Part shown: positions 24,701 through 35,500 of the stretch, piece after piece | How the letters are laid out: each line of letters opens with the position of its first letter | Position numbering within the stretch: the first letter of the stretch is position 1 | Notes under the pieces: generated by a model | The model's database searches: none | Told to the model about the DNA's origin: nothing | Seen by the model: the letters and a program-made list of their open reading frames with translations, nothing else | Made by a program: the position numbers and the translations under genes | Assembly: GCA_034440615.1 (NCBI GenBank) | Contig: JAOTOM010004039.1 | Span: forward strand, 62,001 to 126,000 | Direction: 5' to 3' | DNA from: Ashinkailepas kermadecensis | Lineage: Eukaryota; Arthropoda; Thecostraca; Neolepadidae | DNA: 64,000 nucleotides

Positions 24701-27700
24701 ATTACCCACCACTTTAAAATACAAAATTTTACAATTTCAGGCATTCCAGTTCATAGCACCCGGTCGCCACGACGGCAACGTCAGTGCACGTGCACACCCA
24801 TTTTTCGTATTCGGTGCATTCGCCACACTTCGTGCGATGCTATGGTTTCTGCTAGGCCTTCTGCGTTTTGCTAATTGCTGCCACATGATACACTTGCGCC
24901 ATATTTGGCGTGATGGAATGATTCGCATGGGCGTTCGCTTCGAAAAGTCGATTGATTAAATTCGATCATTAGTTTCCTACTTCCCACATTTTCTGGTAGC
25001 TATGAAATGCGGTTTCCGCTGAGCTTTGATGCACTTCATATCTTTGCTGCTATCCTCCCAGATTTGATACAGAACCGAAGCCAAGCCTAGGCGTTCTTTT
25101 TTGGACCCGTTGCGTCTTTCTTGGTCTATGATTGTGTATTATGGCTCCAAGCCATTTTTGTTAGGGGCCTAAAGCATTTTCGAACCCCATGCTCGTTTTA
25201 GGGTTTGTTGAATTTTTGTGCATCGAGGATTTTTTGACGTGTCAGGGCGTTTTCGAAGATCCCGATGTGTTTATTTAGCGCCCGGTCTTTTTGTTTGTTT
25301 TGGAACCATGTTGCGTTTTGCGGCCCCAACCACCTTTTCAGGCTATTGTGCGTTATCATGACCCCTCTGTGCCTTGAGAGCTTCCGGTGTATTTTTTAGA
25401 CCTCCCGGTATGTATATTTATGGCTGCAACGCATGTGTTAAGGCCCTGTCGCTTTTTGTGAGACTGTGCGTTTTGGAGGGTCAATTGTATTTTCGGCCCC
25501 CGTTGTGCTCTTAGGGTCCCGATGTGTTTATTTTGGGCTTCTGACGCACACTTGTGTGGCCCAAGTACAATTTTGGGGCTTCGGTACGATGTTTCTAGGT
25601 CCCAGAGTGGCTTATCGCACCCAGGCGCGTGGTTCCGGAGACCCAACCCCAGTTTTCTGGGCTCAATACGATTTTGTGAAACTATTCTGATGTTCTTAAA
25701 AGTCCGAATCCCGGCCGGATTTCTCGAGCCCTTGGCGCCATGTTTCTGTATCCCACCTCGAATGTTCGAGATTCGGTTTGTTTTTCGGTGCCGTACGCAA
25801 TTTGTGAAGGCATTTGATAATATGTTCGGTGCTCCAGAGCCATTTTTTTTACCTGAGCATTTAGTTGTTCGAATCAATCCTTATTTTGGAGGGGTCCAGC
25901 TTGATTCGTGTTTGTGTTTGTGGTCACACTGTGCTTACGTGTGACCCTAGACGGCAATTTTTTAGAGCTTCGACGGGACTACCGATGGGAATTGTGGGTC
26001 CCAAGCGCGATATTTGGGGGGCCCGGTTCGAGTTTGTGCGATGCGTTATATTTAGCTGTGGCCCCAACGCGATTTTGGCGGTTCCTGTCGCAATTTTTCG
26101 GGCCTCGGAGCGAGTTTTCCGGGGCTCGCCGTATTTATTTGGAGATCCATACGCGAATTCTGGTGGACCGACGCGAATTTTGGTGGCCCCAGCGCGATTT
26201 TTGAGGCCCCGACACGATTCTTGGGAGCTTATCCCTCTCAGGATGGAGGGGCATTTGCCCCTTTGATATAGCACTGCTGCCACTGAAGGAGTTTTTTTTG
26301 TCCCAGAGTGACATTCCGGTTAAAATTGATTTGGGGGCAGCTGCAACTTTTGGGGCCTCCGCGCGACCTTCTGGGCCTCCAGTGTGATTTTCAGGGGCTG
26401 TGACGCGACTTTTTTGGGTCCAATGTGATCTTTCGGGCCCCGACGTCAATTTCTTGGATCCCTAGCGCCAGCTATAGCGGCCTCGACACTTTTGGGGGTC
26501 CAATGCGTTTTGGAGGCTTTTGGCGTCATTGTTCGGCCCCCAGAGTGATTATCCATGTCCGGATTGTTCTTCGTTGCTCCGGCTTCTTTTGTCTTGGTCC
26601 CAATGAGACTGTTGGGGCACGGTACGACCTGTCGTGCCCCTGGCATGATTTTCGTGGTCCGGGCGTGAATTTTTGGTACCCCAGGCTCAGCGTCATATGC
26701 GGGGGCCCCGGCCGGATCTTTTGTGGCCCATATCGTGATTTTAAAATACCCAGACTCGACTCTTACTATTTCTTAGGGGGTTCTTCTTGCAAATTATAAG
26801 CCTACTGTCGCGTCGTCTCATTTCCTAGAGCCTTTTTACCGGTTTTCGATGTCTCCTGGTGTGTCCTACCCTCCTCCATATTCAATGGTCCTCCTCTCCC
26901 GTCTTGGAGGGCCTCCTCTTGCATTCTGGGGCCCCTTTAACATGGCATGGGGCTTCCTCTCATCTTCGAGGGGCATTTTCTGCCAAATTAGGGCCTCTTG
27001 CCACGCCTCGTGCGCCTCCTCTTTTATCCTGGCAAAGCCTTACCCGTCTTGAGGGATCTTCAATTTTGGAAACCTCACCTCCTTCCATACCTGCTATCAC
27101 TCCCATCTTAACACGCGCACTGGAGGGGGGGGGGGCGAAATCCGCCCACCCCTCCGGTTTTTCGCAAATAACTGCAGATTTTACCGGTCGATATACGCGA
27201 TTTTCGGTGTACCTGCTTACAAATGAACAGCGCGTCGTTTAAAGGAAGAAAATGGAAATCGGCCGAAATTTTTTTCAAGTTAGGGGCCGCTAAAATAAAA
27301 ACATGTTATAGCGCCAGACCACAAAAATCGGCGCTGATGCGCTTCCAGTATACTGACAAAAGGGAAGTGTTCTAGGCAACACTAGCGACTTGTTTGATGC
27401 ATATTGATATGCTGTATAGTTTCAAGGTCATGTTAGGTCACCAAGGTCAAGTCAGGTCAAGTTCATGACAGGTTGATGGAACCAAACTTGATCAACTGGA
27501 ATGTTGCCATAAATGCACTACTGGTTGTCATTTGTATTGTTTGTCTTTGCGTTTCCATACTTTATTCATGTACTTCACTCACTTCTTCATGAAGCCGATT
27601 GCTCCGAGCTGCCCGACGGAGCAGTCGGGCTGGCGGCCGGTTCCGGTAACTGGAACAGGTAACTGACCTGATAAAGTGGTGCTATATAGGTGACCTGAGG

Positions 27701-29089
27701 TCACATGTTGGGTCTAGCATCTGCATTGCATCATTAGTAATGTCCAAAACATGATTGATGACCATTTTTGAGCATCTAAACACAATCACAGCGATCCATA
27801 ACGATGACAAGCCAAGCCACGCAAAACCGGAAAATTTTGCCAATCTGACCTCATTTGACCTTGAAGATATTGACCTAAGGTCATACAAATTGCACACAAT
27901 AGAGTTCACTACCGTGCCCATCCACCCTGCAAATTTCGTTCCTCCAGCTTTACTAGGAGCCGAGATCTTAGGGGGGGCGGAATCCGCCCCCCCTCCAGTG
28001 CGCGTAATTCTCAGAGGCCCTCCAGGGCGCGTGTTAAGGGCCTCCCCTCATTTCCTGGGAACTCTCTCCGGTCTTCGGGACCTCATGTCGTCCTGGAGAC
28101 CTACTCCTTCTCGAGTCCGGCAGGTGCCTCATTTTTCTTCTAGAGGCCTTCTTTTTCAAATTAGGGGCCTCCTCTCACGTCTTGGGGCCTTCCTGCTCTG
28201 CGCTCTGGATTCGATCTTTACCCATCTTACGGGTGGTCTCTTATCTCCTGGTGGACTCCTCTTCTCTCCCAGGCGCCTCCTCTGCCAAATTACTGACAAC
28301 CTTTCCTATCTAAGTGGCCTTGTTATTTCCCGGGGACCTTCTTAGCGGTCTTCGAGCCTGCTTTTCCGCTTGGGAGCCATCTCTCTTATCCAATGGCCTT
28401 TCTCTCCTATTTTAGGGGACTCCTCGTTCATCATCGGGTCTCATTTCCAATCTTGTGTCGTTCTCTTCCGAATTAGGTGCCTCCTGCCACGTTTCTGGAT
28501 CATCCTTTTCTATATCGATGGAACCTCACCCGTTTGAGGCCTGCTTTTGCGTCCCCGAAACCTCATCTCATATCCAATGGCTTCCTTTTCCGTCTTAGGG
28601 CCTCCTCTCATATGCTGGGGCCTCCTTTCCGGTGTTGGAGCCTCTTTTGCAATCCTGGTTGCCTCCGTGCCATTTTTGACACTCTCTTGATTTCTGGGGA
28701 CTCCTACCCTCTCCTAGATGACTCCTTTTTTCAAATTAGGTGCCTCCTCTCACGTCATGGGGGCCTCCTTATGTGTCTGGAGCCTCATTATCCTCTTAGC
28801 AGGGTACTTTTGCGTCCTAGTCCTAGATCTTCTCTTCCAGGTTCCTCCTCTTCCAAAATATGGGCCTCATCTGGCTGGTCTCGGTGGCCTTCTCTCATTC
28901 CTGCGCAGACCTTCTTACCCGTCTTGGGGCCCCTATTGCGTCCGGAGAAGTCTCCCCTATCAGGTCTTAATTTTATATTGCAGGGGCATCCTCTTTCGTA
29001 TTGGGGGCCTCGTTTTCCAACTTAAGAATATCCTGCCACCCATCGGAAGCCTTTTCGTCTAACCTGGGTGGCTTCTTGCGCGTCTCGGT

Positions 29090-31150
29090 GGCATCCTTCC
29101 CGTCGTCCTGAGGGCCTCCTTTTCGTGCTGGGGTCTCCTTTTCGTCCTGGGGCCTCCTTTTCGTCCTGGGGGCTACCTTCCTATCTCTGTTCTAAGTCTT
29201 AGGGGCCTCCTTTTGGTCCTTGGGTGCATCCTTTTCGTTCTAGGGGCATCCTTTTCGTCCTGGGGCCTCCTTTTAGTCCTCGGGGGGCCTCCTCCCAATC
29301 TCTGTTCTACGTCTTGGGGGCTTCCTTTGCGTTCTGGGGCATCCTTTTCGTCCTGGGGCCTCCTTTTCGTCCTGGGGGCCTCCTTTTCGTCCTGGGGGCC
29401 ACCTCACAATCTCTGTTATACGTCTTAGGGGCCTCCTTTTCGTCCTGGTGGCCTCCTTTTCGTCCTGGGGGCCTCCTTTTCGTCCTGGGGGCCACCTCAC
29501 AATCTCTATTCTACGTCTTAGGGGCCTCCTTTTCGTCCTGGGGGCCTCCTTTTCGTCCTGGAGTCCTCCTTTTCGTCCTGGGGACCTCATCCCAATCTCT
29601 GTTCTACGTCTTGGGGGCATCCTTTTCGTCCTTTGGTGCATCTTTTTCGTCCTGGGGTTGGTTGGTTGATTGTTGGAGTGTAGGGGCGCATAGACTGCGT
29701 TATTCGTCCTGGGGGCCTTCTTTTCGTCCTGGGAGCCTCCTTTTCGTCCTGGGGGCCTCCTTTTCGTCCTGGGGGCCTCCTCTCAATCTCTGTTCTACGT
29801 CTTGGCGCCTTCCTTTTCGTCCTGGGGGCCTCCTTTTCGTCCCGGGGGCCTCCTTTTCGTCCTGGGGGCCTCCACCCAATCTCTGTTCTACGTCTTGGGA
29901 CCTCCTTTTCGTCCTTGGGTGCCTCCTTTTCGTCCTGGGGCCTCCTTTCCGTCCTGGGGGGCCTCCTTTTCGTCCTGGGGGCCTCCTTCCAGTCTCTGTT
30001 CTACGTCTTGGGGCCTCGTTTGCGTCCGTGGGTGCATTCTTTTCGTCATGGGGTCTCCTTTTCGTCCTGGAGGCCTCCTTTTCGTCCTGGGGGCCTCCTC
30101 CCAATCTCTGTTCTACGTCTGGGGGCCTCCTTTTCGTCCTGGGGACCTCCTTTTCGTCTCGGGGGCCTCCTTTCGTCCTGGGGGCCTCCTCCCAATCTCT
30201 GTTCTACGTCTTGAGGCCTCCTTTTCGTCATGGGGGTCTCCTCCCAATATCTGTTCTACGTCTTGGGGCCTCCTTTTCGTCCTGGGGGCCTCCTTTTCGT
30301 CCCGGGGGCCTCCTTTTCGTCCTGGGGGCCTCCTCCCAATCTCTGTTCTACGTCCTGAGGCCTCCTTTTCGTCATGGGGGCCTCCTTTTCGTCATGGGGC
30401 CTCCTTTTCGTCATGGGGGCCTTCTCCCAATCTCTGTTCTACGTCTTGGGGCCTCCTTTTCGTCCTTGGGTGCATCCTTTTCGTCCTGGGGTCTCCTTTT
30501 CGTCCTGGGGGCCTCCTCCCAATCTCTGTTCTACGTCTTGGTGCCTCCTTTTCGTCCTGGGGCCTCCTTTTCGTCCTGGGGGCCTCCTTTTCGTCCTGGG
30601 GGCCTCCTTCCAATCTCTGTTCTACGTCTTGGGCCCTCCTTTTCGTCCTTGGGTGCATCCTTTTCGTCATGGGGTCTCCTTTTCGTCCTGGGGGCCTCCT
30701 TTTCGTCCTGGGGGCCTCCTCCCAATCTCTGTTCTACGTCTTGGAGCCTCCTTTTCGTCCAGGGGGCCTCCTTTTTGTCCCGGGGGGCCTCCTTTTCGTC
30801 CTGGGGGGCCTCCTCCCAATCTCTGTTCTACGTCTTGAGGCCTCCTTTTCGTCATGGGGGCCTCCTCCCAATCTCTGTTCTACGTCTTGGGGCCTCCTTT
30901 TCGTCCTGGGGGCCTCCTTCCAATCTCTGTTCTACGTCTTGGGGCCTCCTTTTCGTCCTTGGGTGCATCCTTTTCGTCATGGGGTCTCCTTTTCGTCCTG
31001 GGGGCCTCCTCCCAATCTCTGTTCTACGTCTTGGGGCCTCCTTTTCGTCCTGGGGGCCTCCCTTTTCGTCCTGGGGGCCTCCTTTTCGTCCCCGGGGCCT
31101 CCTTTTCGTCCTGGGGGCCTCCTCCCAATCTCTGTTCTACGTCTCTTATA
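29090..31150. repeat. 20-bp array, TTTTCGTCCTGGGGGCCTCC
   Basis: Roughly 100 units of TTTTCGTCCTGGGGGCCTCC are interspersed with about twenty copies of a second unit containing CCCAATCTCTGTTCTACGTC. The + frame is open for 661 codons and others are open for hundreds. These are artefacts of the 20-bp period. This core is greatly expanded only in copy A. Confidence 0.93.
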
Positions 31151-31348
31151 GAGACCTGATGATATTTCCTGGTGGCCTCGTCAGTCTTGAGGCCTCATTG
31201 ACAGCATGATATTCTGTCCCGTCGGCCTCCTTGCTCACCTTTTTTGCTGTGCATTTGCGGATAGGGGCCTCCTCAAATTTCAGGGGGCGCCGCCCCCAGT
31301 TTCACGGCAGGGGGGCGACTGCCCCCCTGCCCCCGGTGGCGACGCCCT

Positions 31349-31800
31349 TGACTGGAGGACAGATTTGGAGTCTGAGCAAATTACTACGTTTCTAGCTTTA
31401 CGTCTCATGAGAGTGGTGATGGCGGCCAAAATGGCCACTGCTTCAGCGGAGTAGATGGAGAAGTTATCCGGTAGACGCTTTGAAAGTCTGAGACCTAGTC
31501 CAGTGATGCCGATGCCTACCTTTGCCTCGTGTTTCGACCCATCCGTGAATACCAGTGATTTGTGTTTGTTGTCATCGGCGAACTTGTGGAAGAGGCCAAG
31601 AATTTCCGCCGATGTGATAATGGATTTCTTTTCCGAGATCAAGTACTCGACCTTTGGTTGACTGAAAGTCCAAAATGGCCTAGTGGGCGTTCGAGTTGCA
31701 GTGGATGGCATTGCGAAGTTTAGATCTGAGAGAGCCGTGGAAATTTGAATGCTATATGGTGGAAGCTTGCGCGGAAATCGGCTCTTGTCGTATCTATCAG
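31349..31800 (-). pseudogene. LINE RNase H domain, truncated
   Basis: The frame carries VFTDGSK with Asp at about 31541-31543, IYSAEAVAI with Glu at about 31442-31444 and CSDSKS with Asp at about 31370-31372. This is the D-E-D order of retroelement RNase H. The fourth catalytic position is lost because the domain ends after SVLQS at the copy A terminus. It lies in a third frame relative to the RT and linker, implying a second frameshift near 31790. Confidence 0.9.
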
Positions 31801-31979
31801 GCTTAAAGCAACGCTGTGCTGGATGATTTTGATGGACTTGACTTTGATGTGGTAGCGGCACAGCTGTTGTGTCCTCCGGTCGTGGAGTGGGGGCGTGTTT
31901 GAGTCCACTAGTACACTGGCTATCGGTGTGGTGCGAAGGGCACCTGTGGCTGCTCTGATGCAGCTGTTTTGGATGATTT

Positions 31980-32575
31980 CTAATTTTCGGCTCTGGCTTT
32001 CTGAAATGGTGGCAAAAATGATCTGTTGTATTCTAGGATGGGTCGTATGATTGATGTGTACAGTCGTAGTAGTGTTTTCCTGTCTCCGCCCCAGTCTGTG
32101 CCTGCAAGTGCTCGGAGTATGTTGACGCGCTTCGCACATCGCTTTGAGATGGTGGTGATGTGGATGTTGAAACTGAGTTTTTCGTCTAGATGTACTCCTA
32201 AGAACTTGAAACATTTCACCTGTTCGATGGCCTTGCCATCGATTTTAAGTAGAGTTTTGGGTGTTGGGCGGAGACGACTATATGTGACGGTGGCCGATTT
32301 TTCTGCGGACAGGGTTAAGCCCCAAGTTTTGCACCACTTTGCAATGTGGTCTAATCCTGCTTGAATGGTTTTTTCCGCTTTAAGGAAGCATTGTGATGTT
32401 GTCCAAATGGCTATGTCGTCCGCGAAAAGTGAGTACTGAAGTGAAGTGTCAGTGTGGTCAGCAAATATGTCGTTGATCATGATGATGAAGAGGCTCGGTG
32501 AGAGCACGCTTCCCTGAGCCAGGCCCTGCTCCTGTGTTGTGGTGTTTGATGTGACACTTTGGGTGGGAGGGACAA
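31980..32575 (-). pseudogene. LINE reverse transcriptase, C-terminal half
   Basis: The translation contains QGSVLSPSLFIIMIND, typical of the RT fingers/palm. The catalytic FADD motif follows at 32415-32426, then KTWGLTLSAEKS and CFKFLGVHLDEKL, all standard RT landmarks in the right order and spacing. The frame is open upstream to about 32575, where it meets the repeat of copy B. Near 32030 the reading shifts to another frame (IIFATISESQ and on to about 31720), so at least one frameshift separates this part from the linker. The activity it once encoded was RNA-templated DNA synthesis for target-primed insertion. Confidence 0.92.
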
Positions 32576-35500
32576 TGACACAAAAGCACCCTGCTAAGAG
32601 GATAATGAGGCTCCAAACACAGCTGATGAGGCCTCCAAAACGTTAGAGGAGGCCCTAATTTAAAAAAAGGAGTCACCTAGGAGAGTATAGGAGGCCCCAG
32701 AAATCAAGAGAGTGCCGACAATTGGCACGGAGGCCCCAAAGATTGCAAAGGAGGCCCCGGGATTGCGAAGGAGGCCCCATGATTGCAAAGGAGGCCCCCA
32801 GGATTGCAAAGGAGGCACCAGGATTGCAAAGGAGGCCCCGTGATTGCAAAGGAGGCCCCCATGATTGCAAATGAATCCCCAGGATTGCAAAGGAGGCCCC
32901 GTGATTGCAAAGGAGGCTCCCATGATTGCAAATGAGACCCCTATGATTGCAAAGGAGGCCCCAAAGGATTGCAAATGAGGCCCCCAGGATTGCAAAGGAG
33001 GCCCCAGGACTGCAAAGGAGGCCCCATGATTGCAAAGGAGGCCCCATGATTGAGGAGGCCCCAAGGATTGCAAAGGAGGCCCCCAGGATTGCAAAGGAGG
33101 CCCCAGGATTGCAAAGGCCCCGTGATTGCAAAGGAGAGCCCCCCATGATAAAAAAACCCCCATTAAAAAGGAGGCCCCATGATTACAAAGGAGGCCCCAT
33201 GATTGCAAAGGAGGCCCCAAGGATTGCAAATGGGGCCCAAGGATTGCAAAGGAGGCCCCAATACTGGAAAGAGGCCCCCAGAAAATGAGAGGAGGCCCTA
33301 AGACGGAAGAGAAAGCCAGTGGATATGAAGTGAGGTTTCGGAGACGCAAAAACAGACCCAAAAACGGGTAAGGTTCCACCAAGATAGAAAAGGATGATCC
33401 AGAAACGTGGCAAGAGACATCCAATTCGGAAGAGGACGACACAAGATTGGAAATGAGACCCCATGGTGAACGAGGAAGCCCCTAAAATAGGAGAGAAAGG
33501 CCATTAGATAAGAGGGATGACTCCCAGGCGAGGAAAGAAGGCTCCAATACGGGTAAGAAGATCCCCAGGAAATGACAAGGGAACTGAGATTGGAAAGGTT
33601 GCTTATAATTTGAAAGAAGAAGCACCTGGGAGAGAAGAGGAGTCCATCAGGAGATAAGAGGCCACCCTTAAAATTGGCAAAGATCGAATCAAAAGAACAG
33701 GAGACCCACAAGACGTGAGAGGAGGCCCCTAATTTGAAAAAGGTCTCTAGAAGAGAAAAGGAGGCCCCTGCCGGACTCGAGAGGAGTCCCTCAAGACGGA
33801 ATAGGAGGTCTCCAGTGCCGAATGAGGCCCCGAAGACCGGAAGGAGTTCCCAGGAAATGAGAGGAGGCCCTTAGGATGTGATTGGTAGCAGGTATGGAAG
33901 GAGGTGAGGTTTCCAAAATTGAAGATGCCCCCAAGACGGGTAGGCTTTGTCAGGACAAAGGAGGAGGTCCACGAGACGTGGCAGGAGGCCCCTAATTTGG
34001 CAGAGGATGGCCCCGGAACATGAGAGGAGGCCCATGCCATGTTAAAGGGGCCCCAGGATGTAGGAGGAGGCCCTCCAAGACGGGAGAGGGGGCCATTGAA
34101 TATGGAGGAGGGTAGGACATGAAAAGACATCCAAAACCGGTAAAGAGGCTCCAGGAAATTGGACGAGATCCCTAAGACGCCAGAGGAGGCCTATAATTTG
34201 CAAGAAGCCCCTAATAAATTGTAGGAGTCGTGCCGGGGTACATGAAAATCGCGACATGGTCCCAAAATGAGCCGGCCGGAGTCCCTGAAAATCACGCTGA
34301 GCTTGGGGGTACAAAAAGTAACGCTCGGACCACGAAAATCACGCTAGGAGCACGACAGGTTCTCATTGGGACACAAGTCTCTGTTCCCTAACAGTCTCAT
34401 TGGGACACAAATGAAGCCGGGGCGACGAAAAACAATCCGGACATGGATAATCACTGTGGGGACCTAACAATGACGCCAAAAGCCTCCAAATGGGCGCTGT
34501 ATGACCAACGCAGTCGATGCGCCCGTAAGCCCAAATAACCAACCAACCAAAAGCCTCCAAAACGTGTTGGACGCCCAAAAAGTGTCGAGGTCGCCAAAAC
34601 TCGCCCTAGGGATCCAAGCAAATGACGTCGGGTCACAAAAGATTGCATTTGGCAAAAAAAAGTCGCGTCGCAGCCCTTGAAAATCACACCGGGGGCCCAA
34701 AAGATCGCGCCAGGCCCCAAAAGTTGCAGCTGCCATAACAAATAAATTCGCAACCGGAATGTCACTCTACGGCCTCAAATGTCGGGTCAGTTCCCAAAAA
34801 CCCGTTGGGCACCGGAAAAAAACGTGTCAGGGCATCGAGAGAAAAAAATCGCACGATCGAACGAAGAACGAAGAATCGTACCGGGACCCAAAAATATCAC
34901 ATAAGGCCCTTTAAACAGATATATCTCGATGTCCAAAAAGTTCACACCGAGACTCGATCGAATCGATCCCAGCACCGGCAAATTAAGAACAGGTCAGGAC
35001 AGAATTACCCGGAGGGCTTTTACACTCCGAAAGGTGCCATCGGCTGAAAAAAAAAACCTTCGGTGGCCGCAGTGGCATATCAAAGGGGCCTTCTCTCCCC
35101 TCTGTCCTAAGAGGGATAAGCTCCCAAGAATCGTGCCGGGGCCCCAAAAGGTCGCGCTGGGGCCACACAAATTCGCGTCGGTCCACCAGAATTCGCGCAG
35201 GGGACTGACCTGATAAATACGATGGGCCCAGAAAACTCGCTCCGAGGCCTGAAAATCTGCAACAGGAACCGCCGAGATCGCGTTGGGGTCACAGCTAAGT
35301 ACAACGCTCCCGCAAACTCGAACCGGTTCCCCAAATATCACGTTCGGAACCCACAATTCCCATCGGTAGTCCCAAAAATTTGGTCTGGGCATCAAACATT
35401 CACGTCGGGGCTCCCAAAAATTGGCCTCTAGGGCCCCCACAAAAAATCAAGCCGGAGCATTCCAAAATAAGGAGGGATTCCAAAAAATAACTGCCCGGAT

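Larger units (their letters stand above)
22617..31348 (-). mobile_element. Large repeat-rich element, copy A (inverted)
   Basis: The left boundary reads CCAGTGGCGTCGCCACGAAA and the right boundary reads CCGGTGGCGACGCCCTT. Both match the ends of copies B and C, giving imperfect terminal inverted repeats of about 13 bp. Copy A is the reverse complement of copy B: 22617-23905 pairs with about 36630-37904, 24740-25080 with about 36280-36610, and 25160-28810 with about 32575-36190. Beyond a unique-looking terminal kilobase, the element is degenerate 20-26 bp periodic sequence rich in GGGGCC. I recognise no transposase. Orientation is given relative to copies B and C. Family name unknown. Confidence 0.8.
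31349..32575 (-). mobile_element. Truncated LINE relic between copies A and B
   Basis: This minus-strand fragment of a non-LTR retrotransposon holds the second half of the reverse transcriptase, a linker and most of an RNase H domain. It starts inside the RT at the junction with copy B near 32575 and stops inside RNase H at the terminus of copy A. The RT plus RNase H order fits the I-type/Jockey superfamily of LINEs. Endonuclease, 5' region and 3' end are missing, so the copy cannot be autonomous. Confidence 0.9.

Noticed and set aside
29224..31209. 661-codon open frame as a gene
   Set aside because: It coincides with the 20-bp array of copy A; other frames are equally open and no domain is present.
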